Positions 7,959 through 18,885 are shown, counted from the first letter of the stretch. The stretch is 64,000 bases of DNA from Aeromonas sobria (GCF_000820145.1 NZ_CDBW01000006.1:302257-366256); one strand, 5' to 3'. Made by a program: numbers and translations. The notes: a model not told the origin generated them from the letters alone.

Positions 7959-9026
7959 ATGCAAGTATCCGATTTTCATTTTGATCTGCCCAACGAGCTG
8001 ATTGCCCGCTATCCGATGGCAGAGCGTACCGCCAGCCGCTTGTTGCAGCTCGATGGTCAAACCGGCGCCCTGCGCCATGGTCAATTTGTCGATGTGCTGG
8101 ATCAGCTCAATCCGGGCGACCTGTTGGTATTTAACAATACCCGTGTCATTCCGGCGCGCATGTTTGGCCAGAAGGCCAGCGGCGGCAAGCTGGAGGTACT
8201 GGTTGAGCGTATTCTGGACGAGCACAGCGTGCTGGCCCATGTCCGTGCCTCCAAGGCGCCCAAACCGGGCACCCGTTTGATCATGGATGCAGGTCAGGAC
8301 GGCAAGAGTGTCGAGGCCGAGATGCGTGCCCGTCACGATGCGCTGTTCGAGATCCATTTCCTCGACCCGCGCCCGGTGCTGGAGATCTTGGAAGCGATCG
8401 GTCACATGCCGCTGCCGCCTTATATCGACCGTCCCGACGAGGATGCCGATAAGGAGCGCTACCAGACGGTGTATAACCAAAAGCCGGGTGCGGTGGCAGC
8501 CCCGACCGCCGGTCTTCACTTTGATGAGGCGCTACTTGAGAAAATTCGTGCCAAAGGGGTTGAAACTGCTTTCGTGACCCTGCATGTAGGGGCGGGGACC
8601 TTTCAGCCGGTGCGAGTGGACAAGATTGAAGATCACCACATGCATTCGGAATATGCCGAAGTGCCGCAAGAGGTGGTGGATGCCATCGCGGCGACCCGTG
8701 CCCGCGGTGGCAGGGTCATCGCGGTGGGCACCACCTCGGTACGTTCGCTGGAGAGCGCCGCCAAGGTCACCCTGGCTCAGGGAAAACCTCTGGCGCCCTT
8801 TTTCAGCGACACCGACATCTTCATCTTCCCGGGTTACCAGTTCCAGATTGTCGATGCCATGGTCACCAACTTCCATCTGCCGGAGTCGACCCTGATCATG
8901 CTGGTCAGCGCCTTTGCCGGCTATGACAACGTGATGGCGGCCTATCAGGCTGCGGTGGCCGGACAGTACCGTTTCTTCAGCTACGGGGACGCCATGTTTG
9001 TCACCCGTCGCCGGGGCGAGGCGTAA
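7959..9026 (+). CDS. queA: S-adenosylmethionine:tRNA ribosyltransferase-isomerase
   Basis: 355 residues, family length. QueA moves the ribosyl part of SAM to preQ1 at tRNA wobble position 34, making epoxyqueuosine. Recognisable blocks are [14 protein letters not shown] at the N-terminus, the AAPTAGLHF segment, and FITNFHLP-like text ([15 protein letters not shown]) near the C-terminus. GAGGTG lies 5 nt before the ATG. It heads the queA-tgt-yajC-secD-secF run, with tgt 70 nt downstream, so the two successive queuosine enzymes are probably co-transcribed. Confidence 0.97.
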   Translation: MQVSDFHFDLPNELIARYPMAERTASRLLQLDGQTGALRHGQFVDVLDQLNPGDLLVFNNTRVIPARMFGQKASGGKLEVLVERILDEHSVLAHVRASKAPKPGTRLIMDAGQDGKSVEAEMRARHDALFEIHFLDPRPVLEILEAIGHMPLPPYIDRPDEDADKERYQTVYNQKPGAVAAPTAGLHFDEALLEKIRAKGVETAFVTLHVGAGTFQPVRVDKIEDHHMHSEYAEVPQEVVDAIAATRARGGRVIAVGTTSVRSLESAAKVTLAQGKPLAPFFSDTDIFIFPGYQFQIVDAMVTNFHLPESTLIMLVSAFAGYDNVMAAYQAAVAGQYRFFSYGDAMFVTRRRGEA

Positions 9027-9084
9027 GTTTCGCCTTTATATCGGGCCGGATGGCCCTCCATTGTCAGACTGTTTCTCTGACTGA

Positions 9085-10233
<1,149 letters not shown>

Positions 10234-10288
10234 CAACAGCGTATCAGCTCGTTATCTTTGTATATCTACATCAACAAGAGGTTGTTAA

Positions 10289-10624
10289 ATGAGCATTATC
10301 TCCAAGGCATATGCAGAAGGCGCAGTTCCGGGTGCACAGGGTGGTGGTATGGAAATGATCATCATGCTGGCCGTATTTGGCCTGATCTTCTACTTCATGA
10401 TCTATCGTCCCCAGGCCAAGCGTGCCAAAGATCACCGCAATCTGATGAGCTCCTTGTCCAAGGGTGATGAAGTGCTCACCTCCGGTGGCCTGGTTGGCAA
10501 GATTGCCAAAGTGGCTGCAGATAGCGATTACTTGGTGATCGCCCTGAACGACCAGACTCAAGTCACCATCAAAAAGGACTTCGTCTCTGCCGTTCTGCCC
10601 AAGGGTTCTATCCAGTCCCTTTAA
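10289..10624 (+). CDS. yajC: Preprotein translocase subunit YajC
   Basis: 111 residues with one membrane segment (about 22-40, MIIMLAVFGLIFYFMIYRPQ) followed by a basic turn RPQAKRAKDHR and a small cytoplasmic domain (KGDEVLTSGGLVGKI). YajC joins SecD and SecF in the holotranslocon. The gene is 18 nt upstream of secD and follows tgt by 55 nt. Confidence 0.96.
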   Translation: MSIISKAYAEGAVPGAQGGGMEMIIMLAVFGLIFYFMIYRPQAKRAKDHRNLMSSLSKGDEVLTSGGLVGKIAKVAADSDYLVIALNDQTQVTIKKDFVSAVLPKGSIQSL

Positions 10625-10642
10625 TCTCCCAAGGAGCACAGC

Positions 10643-12496
10643 GTGTTGAATCGCTATCCGCTGTGGAAATACCTGATGGTGGTCGTGGTGATCGCCATCG
10701 GTTTTCTATATGCAGCCCCCAATCTTTACGGCGAAGACCCGGCCTTGCAGGTATCTGCCAGCCGTGGTGCCGAAGTCAAGCTAGATACCCTTGACCTAGT
10801 GAAAGAGACCCTTGAAGCGGCCAATATCCCGGTCAAACATGCTGCGTTCGAGCACGGTTTAATCCTGATCCGTTTCAAGAACACTGAAGAGCAGCTCAAG
10901 GCGCGCGATGTTGTTGCCAACAAGCTGGGCGATAACTTCATCACTGCACTCAACTTGGCTCCTTCTACCCCCGCCTGGCTCGAAGCCATCGGTGCTGCGC
11001 CGCTCAAGCTCGGCCTGGACCTGCGCGGTGGTGTGCACTTCCTGATGGAAGTGGACATGGCCGAAGCGCTGACCAAGCAGCAAGAGCAGATGGTGCAGGA
11101 TTTTCGCACCGAACTGCGCACCCAGAAGATCCGTTACTCAGGCGTTCGCCGGGCCGGTGATCAGGTGCAGGTGCTGTTTCGCGATGAGGCGGATCAAGAG
11201 CGTGCCGCCTCCCATCTGCGTCGTCAGAACCCGGATTTGACCTTCACCACCGAGCAGAAAGGGGATGAGTTCATCCTCAAGGCTGCATTGAGTGAAGCGA
11301 AGATCAAGGAAGTGAAAAAGTATGCCCTCGAGCAGAACATCACCATCATCCGGAACCGGGTCAATGAGCTGGGTGTAGCCGAGCCGTTGGTGCAACAACA
11401 AGGCGCCGAGCGCATTGTGGTTGAACTGCCAGGTATTCAGGATACCGCCCGTGCCAAGGAGATCCTGGGTGCAACCGCGACCCTGGAATTCCATATGGTC
11501 GATGAGACTGCCGACATCCAGGCTGCTGCCGACGGTCGTGTCCCGCCGAGCTCCAAGGTCTACAACGATCGCAACGGTCGTCCTGTGGTGCTGCAAAAGC
11601 GGGTGATCCTGACCGGTGACCATATCGTCGGTGCCCAGTCCGGTTTTGACGAGTACAGCCGTCCCCAGGTCAACATCAAGCTGGATGGCCAGGGTGGCAA
11701 CAAGATGGCCAACTTTACCAAGGACAACGTTGGTAAAGGGATGGCGACCGTGTTCATCGAGTACAAGCCGGTCGGTCAGCCTGGTCCGGATGGCAAGCGC
11801 AAGTTCCGCAAGCAGGAGGAGGTGATCAACGTCGCCACTATCCAGTCGCGTCTTGGCAGCCAGTTCCGTATCACAGGTATCGATAACGCCAACGAAGCCC
11901 ACAACCTGGCGCTGCTGCTGCGTGCCGGTGCCCTGATCGCCCCGATCCAGATCGTGGAAGAGCGCACCATTGGCCCGAGCCTGGGTCAACAGAACATCGA
12001 CAGCGGTATGGAAGCCATTGGCTGGGCCATGCTGGTGATCGTGCTGTTCATGGGGATCTACTACCGTGCCTTTGGTTGGGTAGCCAACCTGGCGGTCTGT
12101 ATGAACCTGGTGCTGATTGTCGGTATCATGTCGATGATCCCGGGTGCCACCATGACCTTGCCGGGAATTGCCGGTATCGTGTTGACGCTGGGTATGGCGG
12201 TGGATGCCAACGTGCTGATCTACGAGCGTATTCGTGAAGAGATCCGCAATGGTCGTGGTGTTCAGCAAGCCATTCATCTGGGCTTTGATCGGGCATTCTC
12301 CACCATCGCCGACTCGAACGTTACCTCGCTGATTACTTGCGTGATCCTGTTCGGTATCGGTACTGGCGCCATCAAGGGCTTTGCCCTGACGCTGGGCATT
12401 GGTCTGACCGCTTCCATGTTTACTGCCATCACAGTTTCCCGTGCCATTATCAACCTGGCTTGGGGTGGACGGCGCATCGACAAGCTGCCCATCTGA
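10643..12496 (+). CDS. secD: Protein translocase subunit SecD
   Basis: 617 residues, full length. SecD and SecF use the proton gradient to pull exported proteins through SecYEG. One N-terminal membrane segment (about 9-27) precedes a large periplasmic part with [16 protein letters not shown]. Five more segments follow from about residue 450, including [17 protein letters not shown], a conserved SecD block carrying the key aspartate. The start is GTG, supported by AAGGAG 6 nt upstream and by the match of [10 protein letters not shown] to E. coli SecD. secF follows 10 nt later. Confidence 0.98.
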   Translation: MLNRYPLWKYLMVVVVIAIGFLYAAPNLYGEDPALQVSASRGAEVKLDTLDLVKETLEAANIPVKHAAFEHGLILIRFKNTEEQLKARDVVANKLGDNFITALNLAPSTPAWLEAIGAAPLKLGLDLRGGVHFLMEVDMAEALTKQQEQMVQDFRTELRTQKIRYSGVRRAGDQVQVLFRDEADQERAASHLRRQNPDLTFTTEQKGDEFILKAALSEAKIKEVKKYALEQNITIIRNRVNELGVAEPLVQQQGAERIVVELPGIQDTARAKEILGATATLEFHMVDETADIQAAADGRVPPSSKVYNDRNGRPVVLQKRVILTGDHIVGAQSGFDEYSRPQVNIKLDGQGGNKMANFTKDNVGKGMATVFIEYKPVGQPGPDGKRKFRKQEEVINVATIQSRLGSQFRITGIDNANEAHNLALLLRAGALIAPIQIVEERTIGPSLGQQNIDSGMEAIGWAMLVIVLFMGIYYRAFGWVANLAVCMNLVLIVGIMSMIPGATMTLPGIAGIVLTLGMAVDANVLIYERIREEIRNGRGVQQAIHLGFDRAFSTIADSNVTSLITCVILFGIGTGAIKGFALTLGIGLTASMFTAITVSRAIINLAWGGRRIDKLPI

Positions 12497-12506
12497 GGAT
12501 AGAGAA

Positions 12507-13454
12507 ATGTTTCAGATTCTACATTTTGAAAAACCGATCCCGTTTATGCGCTATGCCAAGCCGGGTGTGGTTTTCTCTTCCGTGCTGATGGTGATTGCCC
12601 TGTTCTTCCTGTTTGATCGGGGTTTGAACTGGGGTCTGGACTTTACCGGTGGTACTACCATCGAGGTGGGGTTCCAGCAGTCGGTGAGCCTGGACAAGGT
12701 CCACGACGCACTGGAAGAGCAGAAGATTGAAGGGGCAACCCTGCAACACTTTGGCTCCAGCCGTGACGTATTGTTCCGCCTGACCCCGAAAGAGGGGGTT
12801 AAGGTAGAACAACAGGGTAACGAAGTGCTGGCGGCAGCCAAGTTGCTCGACGAGGGCGCAGTGCTGAAACGGGTTGAGTTTGTCGGCCCTTCTGTGGGTG
12901 ATGAACTGGCAACAGACGGTGCGCTGGCGATGCTAGCCTCCATCCTTTGCATCATGGCTTATGTGGCGGTGCGTTTCGAATGGCGTCTGGCGTTGGGGGG
13001 CATTCTCTCTCTGGTGCACGACGTGGTGATCACCCTGGGCGTGTTCGCTTACTTCCAGTACGAGTTCGACCTGACCGTACTGGCGGCGCTGATGACCCTG
13101 GTGGGTTACTCCCTGAACGATACCATAGTGGTGTTCGACCGCTTGCGGGAGAACTTCCGCAAGGTGCGTAAAGGGGATACCGAGTACATTCTGGATCTCT
13201 CCATGACCGAGACCCTGAGTCGTACCATCATTACCTCCGGCCTCACCTTTGTGGTGGTGCTGGCGCTGCTGCTCAAGGGCGGTGCGCTGATACACGGTTT
13301 TGCCGTGGCCATGGTGATCGGTGTGGCGTTCGGTACCTACTCCTCCATCTATGTGGCGAGTGCATTTGCCATGTTCCTCGGCGTCAAGCGCGAGCACATG
13401 CTGCCAACCCAGGTAGAGAAAGAGGGTGCGGAACAACAGGAAATCCTGCCGTAA
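12507..13454 (+). CDS. secF: Protein translocase subunit SecF
   Basis: 315 residues. It has an N-terminal membrane segment, the FDRGLNWGLDFTGGTTIEV block at the start of the periplasmic part, then five segments including GYSLNDTIVVFDRLREN, the conserved fourth-segment motif. GAGG is 8 nt before the ATG at 12507. A longer frame beginning inside secD (12441) is not needed. A terminator candidate follows 7 nt after the stop and ends the queA-to-secF run. Confidence 0.97.
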   Translation: MFQILHFEKPIPFMRYAKPGVVFSSVLMVIALFFLFDRGLNWGLDFTGGTTIEVGFQQSVSLDKVHDALEEQKIEGATLQHFGSSRDVLFRLTPKEGVKVEQQGNEVLAAAKLLDEGAVLKRVEFVGPSVGDELATDGALAMLASILCIMAYVAVRFEWRLALGGILSLVHDVVITLGVFAYFQYEFDLTVLAALMTLVGYSLNDTIVVFDRLRENFRKVRKGDTEYILDLSMTETLSRTIITSGLTFVVVLALLLKGGALIHGFAVAMVIGVAFGTYSSIYVASAFAMFLGVKREHMLPTQVEKEGAEQQEILP

Positions 13455-13460
13455 CAGTGA

Positions 13461-13485
13461 AGGGCGCCGTAAGGCGCTCTTTTCT
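13461..13485 (+). terminator. Probable terminator after secF
   Basis: GGGCGCC, loop GTAA, GGCGCTC (one G-U pair), then TTTTCTT. Confidence 0.65.
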
Positions 13486-13535
13486 TATCTCCGTATGCCG
13501 CTTGCGGATGCAGAGGTTCCAAGCAACAGGAGTTT

Positions 13536-13907
13536 ATGATGCAACACAATCCCCGTTTTTTGGCGCTGGTTGACGGGATCCGCTCCCGCGTTACCGAGAC
13601 TGACGTTCACCAGATCAAGCGCTGGCAGGATGAAGGGCGCACTTTTCATCTGATCGATGTGAGAGAAGAGAGCGAGTGGGCCAAGGGGCATTTGCCAAAC
13701 GCCCTTTACCTCGGGCGTGGGGTGATTGAGCGGGATATCGAGACCCGTTTCCCTGATCCCGAGACCGAACTCTACCTCTATTGTGGTGGTGGTTTTCGCT
13801 CCATTCTGGCGGCGGATAATCTGCAACAGATGGGTTATCGCCGGCTAGTCAGCGTAGATGGTGGTTTTCGGGGTTGGCTGGAAGCCGGATACCCTGTCGA
13901 ATCCTGA
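13536..13907 (+). CDS. Single-domain rhodanese-like protein
   Basis: 123 residues, one rhodanese domain. The active-site loop CGGGFRS (in LYLYCGGGFRSIL) holds the cysteine that carries persulfide sulfur; DVREESEWAKGHLPNAL is the usual substrate-side motif. There is no signal peptide, so it is cytoplasmic. Two ATG codons are adjacent (13536, 13539); AGGAG is better spaced for the second. The physiological sulfur donor and acceptor are unknown. It lies between secF and nlpI in the same direction. Confidence 0.85.
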   Translation: MMQHNPRFLALVDGIRSRVTETDVHQIKRWQDEGRTFHLIDVREESEWAKGHLPNALYLGRGVIERDIETRFPDPETELYLYCGGGFRSILAADNLQQMGYRRLVSVDGGFRGWLEAGYPVES

Positions 13908-13935
13908 TTTATTTGAGGCAGAGGGACACAGCTAC

Positions 13936-14001
13936 ATGACAAAGTGGCAGTTGACCTTTACCATATGCGGGGTCAAGCGTAAGCGTCGGAGTGTTCATTG
14001 A
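13936..14001 (+). CDS. Short reading frame overlapping the nlpI start
   Basis: 21 codons, starting MTKWQLTFTI and ending in a very basic tail (KRKRRSVH). Its TGA stop overlaps the TTG start of nlpI (TTGA), the usual arrangement for translational coupling. GAGGG lies 10 nt before the ATG, a rather long spacing. It may be a leader peptide or chance; conservation is the test. Confidence 0.35.
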   Translation: MTKWQLTFTICGVKRKRRSVH

Positions 14002-14942
14002 ACGTCAGGAAAGGGATTGGATACCTCCTTGGTATCCTGTTGTTGCTCCCCATGTGGGGTTGCAGCAGTAGCAGTCAAGTTAACACCCCCAAGGTTCCCA
14101 AGCAGCAGCCTGCTTCACTGGTTTTGGCGACCCCCCTGCAGGTCTCCTACCAAAGTGAGTTGGCGCTGGCGCGACTCGGGCAGATGCTCGGTGAAATGGA
14201 ATTGACCACCGAGCAACGGGCCGAGCTGTTCTATGAACGGGCAGTGGTATTTGACCGGGTTGGCCTTCGTTCCCTCGCGCGGCTCGACTTTAACCGAGCC
14301 CTGCGTGAAAAACCGGATTTTGCCGAAGCCTATAACTTCATCGGCGTTTATCTGGTACAGCAGCAAAATTATGACGAAGCCTATGAGGCGTTCGACTCTG
14401 CCCTCGAGCTGGCACCTGATTATGACTATGCCTATCTCAATCGTGGTATAGCGCTCTATTATGGTAACCGTCCCGAGCTTGCCAGCGCGGACATGAAGCG
14501 CTTCTATGAAGCGCAGCCAGAAGACCCCTATCGGGTGATTTGGCTCTATCTGGCCGAGCAAAAACTCGACGCCCCTGCGGCCATGAGCCGGATGCGCGAA
14601 CGGCTTAACAAATACGATGACGATGCCTGGAACTGGGATCTGGTTCGCCTCTATATCGGCGAGATCAATGCCTCCCAGTTGATGGGAAATGTAGTGAAAG
14701 GGGTTAAGGATAACCGGGAGCTCGCCGAGCGCTTGTGTGAAACCTACTTCTATCTGGGCAAGTTCGAGTTGGCCAGAGGCAACCGCAAGGAAGCCATTAG
14801 CTACTTCAAGTTGGCGCTTTCCAACAATGTCTATGACTTTATCGAGCACCGCTATGCGTTGCTGGAGCTGGAGCTGATGGCGCGTAAACCCTTGCCACCG
14901 GGTGCTCAGAGTGCCCGCAGCAAGAGCGATAAGCCCTCCTGA
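13998..14942 (+). CDS. nlpI: Lipoprotein NlpI, TPR protein
   Basis: 314 residues. A lipoprotein signal ends at LLPMWGC (Cys about residue 22). Several tetratricopeptide repeats follow, with the E. coli-like stretches AYEAFDSALELAP and YAYLNRGIALYYG and the C-terminal NNVYDFIEHRYALLELELM. NlpI is an outer-membrane lipoprotein that acts as adaptor for the protease Prc and for peptidoglycan endopeptidases. The start is TTG with GGAG 6 nt upstream. In enterobacteria nlpI follows pnp; here it does not. Confidence 0.92.
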   Translation: MNVRKGIGYLLGILLLLPMWGCSSSSQVNTPKVPKQQPASLVLATPLQVSYQSELALARLGQMLGEMELTTEQRAELFYERAVVFDRVGLRSLARLDFNRALREKPDFAEAYNFIGVYLVQQQNYDEAYEAFDSALELAPDYDYAYLNRGIALYYGNRPELASADMKRFYEAQPEDPYRVIWLYLAEQKLDAPAAMSRMRERLNKYDDDAWNWDLVRLYIGEINASQLMGNVVKGVKDNRELAERLCETYFYLGKFELARGNRKEAISYFKLALSNNVYDFIEHRYALLELELMARKPLPPGAQSARSKSDKPS

Positions 14943-14958
14943 TCCACACGACAGCTGT

Positions 14959-14987
14959 TAAAAAGGCCTCGCGATGAGGCCTTTTTG
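14959..14987. terminator. Bidirectional terminator between nlpI and ubiV
   Basis: AAAAAGGCCTC, loop GCGAT, GAGGCCTTTTT: a symmetric stem flanked by A and T runs, serving nlpI on the plus strand and ubiV on the minus strand. Confidence 0.9.
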
Positions 14988-15004
14988 TTGGGCGAATGGC
15001 GGGC

Positions 15005-15877
15005 TTATTCCACCAGGCTCATGCCGGGGATCTGGCGCCAGTAGCCGTTGCAGTCGCTCCCTTGCTGCAGGGGCAGGGGGACCTGGCCCTGTTGGTTCGC
15101 TTTGAAGCGGGCCAGCATCTCCAGCGTCTCCATCCCTTGCGGCGAGAGCCTGACTACATCCACCAGACCCTCCATGCCTGCCAGCTCGTTCCCGAGGTTA
15201 TAGCAGTAACCAGACTGGGTCTGGATCCCGTTGAGGTTGAACACTCGCTGCCCTTCGCGGCTGTTGGCCAGTCGTCCGGTCGGATAGTGGATACAGGCGA
15301 GTTCACAGTTGTCTTTTGGCTTGTCGAGGGAGCGGGCGGTGAAGCAGCGCGCCGAGTAGGCGAGCGGCAGATGGCCGTAGGCAAACACCTCCACCTCGAA
15401 CCGGTCGCGCAGTGGGCCCAGATCCTGATTGAGCTGGATCAGCCAGTCACGGGAGAGCTCCACCGGCATCACCCAGCGTTTCATCCCCTGTTTGAGCAGC
15501 ATTCGCAGCACATCGGCGTTGTAGGCGTTGATGGCAGGGCCGCAGACAAACGGGATCCCCGCTTCCCAGGCGAGTTGCACCGTACCGAGATCGTTGGCTT
15601 CGACCATCAGATCGCCATTATCGACCAGCCGCTTCACCTCTTTAAGCTCGGAGGGGGCAGAGATGAGGGCGAGGGTAGAGAGCACCACCTGCTTGCCGGA
15701 GCTGGCTACCTGACGGGCCAGTGCAATCCAGTCATCGACTTTGAGTTCACGCCGCTTGCTGCAGACGGTCTCCCCCAGATAGATGATGTCGGCCTGGCTG
15801 TTGGCCGCGGCATGGTAAAAAGCGTCGGTATCCGCTTTGGGCCAGTAAAAGAGCACAGGCCCGAGAGAAAATTGCAT
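15005..15877 (-). CDS. ubiV: UbiV, oxygen-independent ubiquinone hydroxylation (U32 family)
   Basis: 290 residues, U32 peptidase-like fold. UbiV works with UbiU and UbiT to hydroxylate the ubiquinone ring without oxygen. The four cysteines that hold the [4Fe-4S] cluster in E. coli UbiV are present: Cys39 in GETVCSKRRE and three in ARCFTARSLDKPKDNCELAC. AAGGAG overlaps the ubiU stop, 9 nt before the ATG, so ubiU and ubiV are translated as a pair. The old annotation as a protease is misleading. Confidence 0.93.
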   Translation of the reverse strand: MQFSLGPVLFYWPKADTDAFYHAAANSQADIIYLGETVCSKRRELKVDDWIALARQVASSGKQVVLSTLALISAPSELKEVKRLVDNGDLMVEANDLGTVQLAWEAGIPFVCGPAINAYNADVLRMLLKQGMKRWVMPVELSRDWLIQLNQDLGPLRDRFEVEVFAYGHLPLAYSARCFTARSLDKPKDNCELACIHYPTGRLANSREGQRVFNLNGIQTQSGYCYNLGNELAGMEGLVDVVRLSPQGMETLEMLARFKANQQGQVPLPLQQGSDCNGYWRQIPGMSLVE

Positions 15878-15889
15878 GCTGTGGGCTCC

Positions 15890-16885
15890 TTATTGCCACT
15901 GACGATGATAGGCGCCGAGGGTGGTCTGGCTACCTTCGGAGACGCGGGCGAGCTGGGCATCCCACTCAGGCTTGACCTGATAGGCCTCGGGATTGGCTTG
16001 ATAGGCATCGATGGCCGCACGCCAGACCCGGGTCACCTGCTCCACATAGGCGGGGCTGCGCTGGCGTCCTTCGATCTTGACCGACTGGACCCCAGTCTGG
16101 AACAGCTCCGGCAACAGACCAAGGGTGTTGAGGCTGGTCGGCTCTTCCAGTGCGTGGTAGGTCTGGCCATCCACCTCGAAGCGTCCCTTGCACAGGGTCG
16201 GATAGCCGGCGTTTTCACCGGGGCCATAGCGGTCGATCAGCACTTCGTTGAGTCGTGACTCGAGGCCGCTCGGGGTCTCTTCCCAGCGCACGAACTTGGC
16301 CGGTGAGCAGGCGCCGACGGTGTTGGGGCTCTCGCCAGTCATGTAGGAGGAGAGATAGCAGCGCCCCTCGGCCATGATGCAGAGGCTGCCAAAGGCAAAG
16401 ACCTCCAGGCCCACATCGGTTTCGCGGGCCAGCTGTTTGACCTGATGCATGGAGAGCACCCGCGGCAGCACTACCCGTTTGACATTGAATTGCTGCTGAT
16501 AGAAGCGAATGGCGGCGGCATTGGTGGCACTGGCTTGTACCGAGACATGGAGCTCCATCTCCGGATAGTGGCTGCTGGCATATTCCAGCACCGCCAGATC
16601 GGCGATGATCAGCGCATCGGCGCCGAGGGCCACCCCGCGATCAACAGCCTGTTTCCATCTGGTATCGGCCCCCGGGTGGGCGAAGGTATTAATAGCAATA
16701 TGCAGTTTGCGACCATGTTGATGCACATAATCCACCGCCTTTTCCAGTTTGCTGTCGGTAAAGTTGAGACCGGCAAAGTGGCGGGCATTGGTGTCATCCT
16801 TGAAGCCGATGTAAACCGCATCGGCCCCGTTATCCACGGCGGTTTTCAGTGCCGGCAAACTGCCTGCCGGACAGAGTAATTCCAT
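15890..16885 (-). CDS. ubiU: UbiU, oxygen-independent ubiquinone hydroxylation (U32 family)
   Basis: 331 residues, starting MELLCPAGSLPALK as in E. coli YhbU/UbiU. The start at 16885 is chosen from that match and GGAG upstream; a longer frame to 16942 exists. Cluster cysteines lie in SLCIMAEGRCYLSS, VGACSPAKFVRW and YPTLCKGRF. It forms a heterodimer with UbiV. The gene is divergent from ubiT across 188 nt. Confidence 0.94.
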   Translation of the reverse strand: MELLCPAGSLPALKTAVDNGADAVYIGFKDDTNARHFAGLNFTDSKLEKAVDYVHQHGRKLHIAINTFAHPGADTRWKQAVDRGVALGADALIIADLAVLEYASSHYPEMELHVSVQASATNAAAIRFYQQQFNVKRVVLPRVLSMHQVKQLARETDVGLEVFAFGSLCIMAEGRCYLSSYMTGESPNTVGACSPAKFVRWEETPSGLESRLNEVLIDRYGPGENAGYPTLCKGRFEVDGQTYHALEEPTSLNTLGLLPELFQTGVQSVKIEGRQRSPAYVEQVTRVWRAAIDAYQANPEAYQVKPEWDAQLARVSEGSQTTLGAYHRQWQ

Positions 16886-17011
16886 TGGTACGCTCCGAGA
16901 GTGCATATGAAGGGCAAACGAGCCCTGATTGTATGCAGGCATGCACTCCCGCTTTTTGACCTGAGGCAGCTTTGTGTGGCTTTGTCCATCTTGAGGTAAC
17001 CCTGCATAAGT

Positions 17012-17025
17012 TTGATTTCCAACAG
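17012..17025. promoter_or_regulatory. Possible FNR site before ubiT
   Basis: TTGATTTCCAACAG matches 8 of 10 defined positions of the FNR consensus TTGAT-N4-ATCAA. It lies about 50-60 nt before the ubiT start, where an activator would sit. FNR control of these genes is known in E. coli. Confidence 0.35.
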
Positions 17026-17073
17026 GATCTTTGCAGTGGCCCTGTGTTTGAATGCGAAAAAAGGGAGTCTATT

Positions 17074-17607
17074 GTGTTTCAACAACTGCAACATCGCCTG
17101 GTCGAACAGGCTCCGCGCTTCTTGCGCCATCCCCTCAAGCTGGTCCCCTTCAATCTGCAAAAACAGTTGATGGAGAGCCTGTTGGCCCGGGTATTCAAGG
17201 AGGCCATCGAAGATGGCGATTTCGAGTTTCTGGCAGATAAGTGGCTGAAAGTAGAAGTCTCTGATCTGGAGCTGTGCTGGTTTATCAGTGAGCAGAATGG
17301 TCAGCTGGTGGTGGCTCGCGAGTGTGCCAAGGCGGATGTCTGTTTCAGCGGTACGGTCAACGATCTGATCCTGATTGCCGGTCGTAAAGAGGATCCTGAT
17401 TCGCTATTTTTTCAGCGCAAGCTGAAGATTGAAGGGGATACCGAGCTGGGTCTGGAGGTAAAAAACCTGATGGACAGTCTAGATCTCGATGGCTTGCCGA
17501 GCCTGATGAAGTATCCCCTGATGGACTTGGCGACCTTTATCGATCGCGCCCGCGCCGAGTCAGCGCAGGCTCCGGTGCATGCGGCGCCGAGCCGGCTCCC
17601 GCTTTAA
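17074..17607 (+). CDS. ubiT: UbiT, SCP2-domain accessory factor for anaerobic ubiquinone synthesis
   Basis: 177 residues from the GTG at 17074, which has AGGGAG about 8 nt upstream. A longer frame to 16972 would add 34 residues unlike the family. One SCP2 lipid-binding domain fills the protein; KEDPDSLFFQRKLKIEGDTE matches the E. coli YhbT/UbiT signature closely. It probably carries the hydrophobic quinone intermediates to the UbiUV enzymes. Its last 48 nt overlap, antisense, the 3' end of the membrane-protein gene at 17560-17976. Confidence 0.92.
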   Translation: MFQQLQHRLVEQAPRFLRHPLKLVPFNLQKQLMESLLARVFKEAIEDGDFEFLADKWLKVEVSDLELCWFISEQNGQLVVARECAKADVCFSGTVNDLILIAGRKEDPDSLFFQRKLKIEGDTELGLEVKNLMDSLDLDGLPSLMKYPLMDLATFIDRARAESAQAPVHAAPSRLPL

Positions 17608-17976
17608 GTGATTGCTTACCACATGGGCATGGTGGCGATAACGGTGCCGTGCCCAGAGGCAACGACATGCCCACAAGCAGGGCACAAACGCTGCGAGCGC
17701 TATCGGGGCAGCCAGTTGCGATATGACCAACCCCAGCGCAAGCAACACAAAGGGCTGGGCTTCATAAAGCCACTCGGGTTGCAGCCAGCGTTTCGCAGGA
17801 AAGATGATGAGATCGGTACGACGATAGCTGGAACGCATCATCCAGGTCACTGCGCCCACGATAAATAGCAGGGCGCCAGCAAACCAGAGTAGTCGTTGCT
17901 CATTGAGCATAATCAGGGCAACGGCTGCCAGCAGATAGAGGCTGGGTAATCTCTCGTAGATAAATGGAGGGAGCAT
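17560..17976 (-). CDS. Small hypothetical membrane protein, convergent with ubiT
   Basis: 138 residues with three likely membrane segments (about 11-27, 30-48 and 75-105) and a basic C-terminal tail. RRTDLIIFPAKRWLQPEWLYE forms the loop between segments two and three. GGAG lies 10 nt before the ATG. The family was not identified. The last 16 codons run antisense to the end of ubiT, so the 3' ends of the two mRNAs are complementary. Patterned hydrophobicity favours a real gene. Confidence 0.6.
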   Translation of the reverse strand: MLPPFIYERLPSLYLLAAVALIMLNEQRLLWFAGALLFIVGAVTWMMRSSYRRTDLIIFPAKRWLQPEWLYEAQPFVLLALGLVISQLAAPIALAAFVPCLWACRCLWARHRYRHHAHVVSNHLKREPARRRMHRSLR

Positions 17977-18162
17977 GGCTTGATTTCTCCGATCTCATAG
18001 AACAGGTATCCTTCAAGTTTAGTGTCCCACCTCGATTGCCTCATGCTTGTTTGTTATACAAATCGCCGCTTTTGTTCTGAAATGGCGCACCTTTTACGGT
18101 GCCAAAATAGCGATTGGTTATGTTACTATTACGCGCCATTTTTGACTGTAGATTGACAGGGC

Positions 18163-18885
18163 ATGCTGGATCAAATTCGTATTATTTTGGTAAACACTTC
18201 CCATCCCGGCAACATGGGGTCTGCGGCGCGGGCCATGAAGACCATGGGGCTGACTCAGATAGTGCTGGTTGATCCACAAGCTTTGCCGGATGACAATGCC
18301 TTCGCCCTGGCGGCAGGGGCCAGCGATGTACTTGCTAATGCGCGCATTGTGTCGACGCTCGATGAAGCGATTGCTGACTGTGGTCTGGTCATTGGCACCA
18401 GTGCGCGTTCCCGAACCCTGAGCTGGCCGATGCTCGATCCTCGTGAAGCGGGCGAGAAGTTGGTGCTTGAGGGGATGACGCATCCGGTCGCGCTGGTATT
18501 TGGTCGCGAACGTACCGGTCTCACCAATGATGAGCTGCAAAAGTGCCACTACCATGTGGCTATCCCGGCCAATCCGGAATACAGCTCCCTCAATCTGGCC
18601 ATGGCGGTCCAGACCCTCTGTTACGAAATACGGGTGCACTGGCTGCAAGAGCAGGCGGTCGAACCCGAAGAGGAGATGGCCTATCCGAGTACTGCCCAAC
18701 TGGAAGGGTTTTATCAGCACCTGGAACAAACACTGCTAAAGACCGGTTTCATTGCCGATGATCACCCGGGTCATGTGATGAGCAAATTGCGCCGGCTGTT
18801 CAATCGTGCACGACCGGAAGCATCTGAACTCAATATCTTGCGCGGCATTTTGACCTCGGTTCAGAAAGTGAAAACACCGGATTAA
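18163..18885 (+). CDS. trmJ: tRNA (cytidine/uridine-2'-O-)-methyltransferase TrmJ
   Basis: 240 residues. A SPOUT-fold enzyme that 2'-O-methylates position 32 of several tRNAs using SAM. The knot motifs are clear: [20 protein letters not shown] at the start, [15 protein letters not shown] (about 110), and [16 protein letters not shown] (about 140). It directly precedes iscR, as in E. coli, with no terminator seen between them, so some read-through into isc is possible. Confidence 0.95.
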   Translation: MLDQIRIILVNTSHPGNMGSAARAMKTMGLTQIVLVDPQALPDDNAFALAAGASDVLANARIVSTLDEAIADCGLVIGTSARSRTLSWPMLDPREAGEKLVLEGMTHPVALVFGRERTGLTNDELQKCHYHVAIPANPEYSSLNLAMAVQTLCYEIRVHWLQEQAVEPEEEMAYPSTAQLEGFYQHLEQTLLKTGFIADDHPGHVMSKLRRLFNRARPEASELNILRGILTSVQKVKTPD

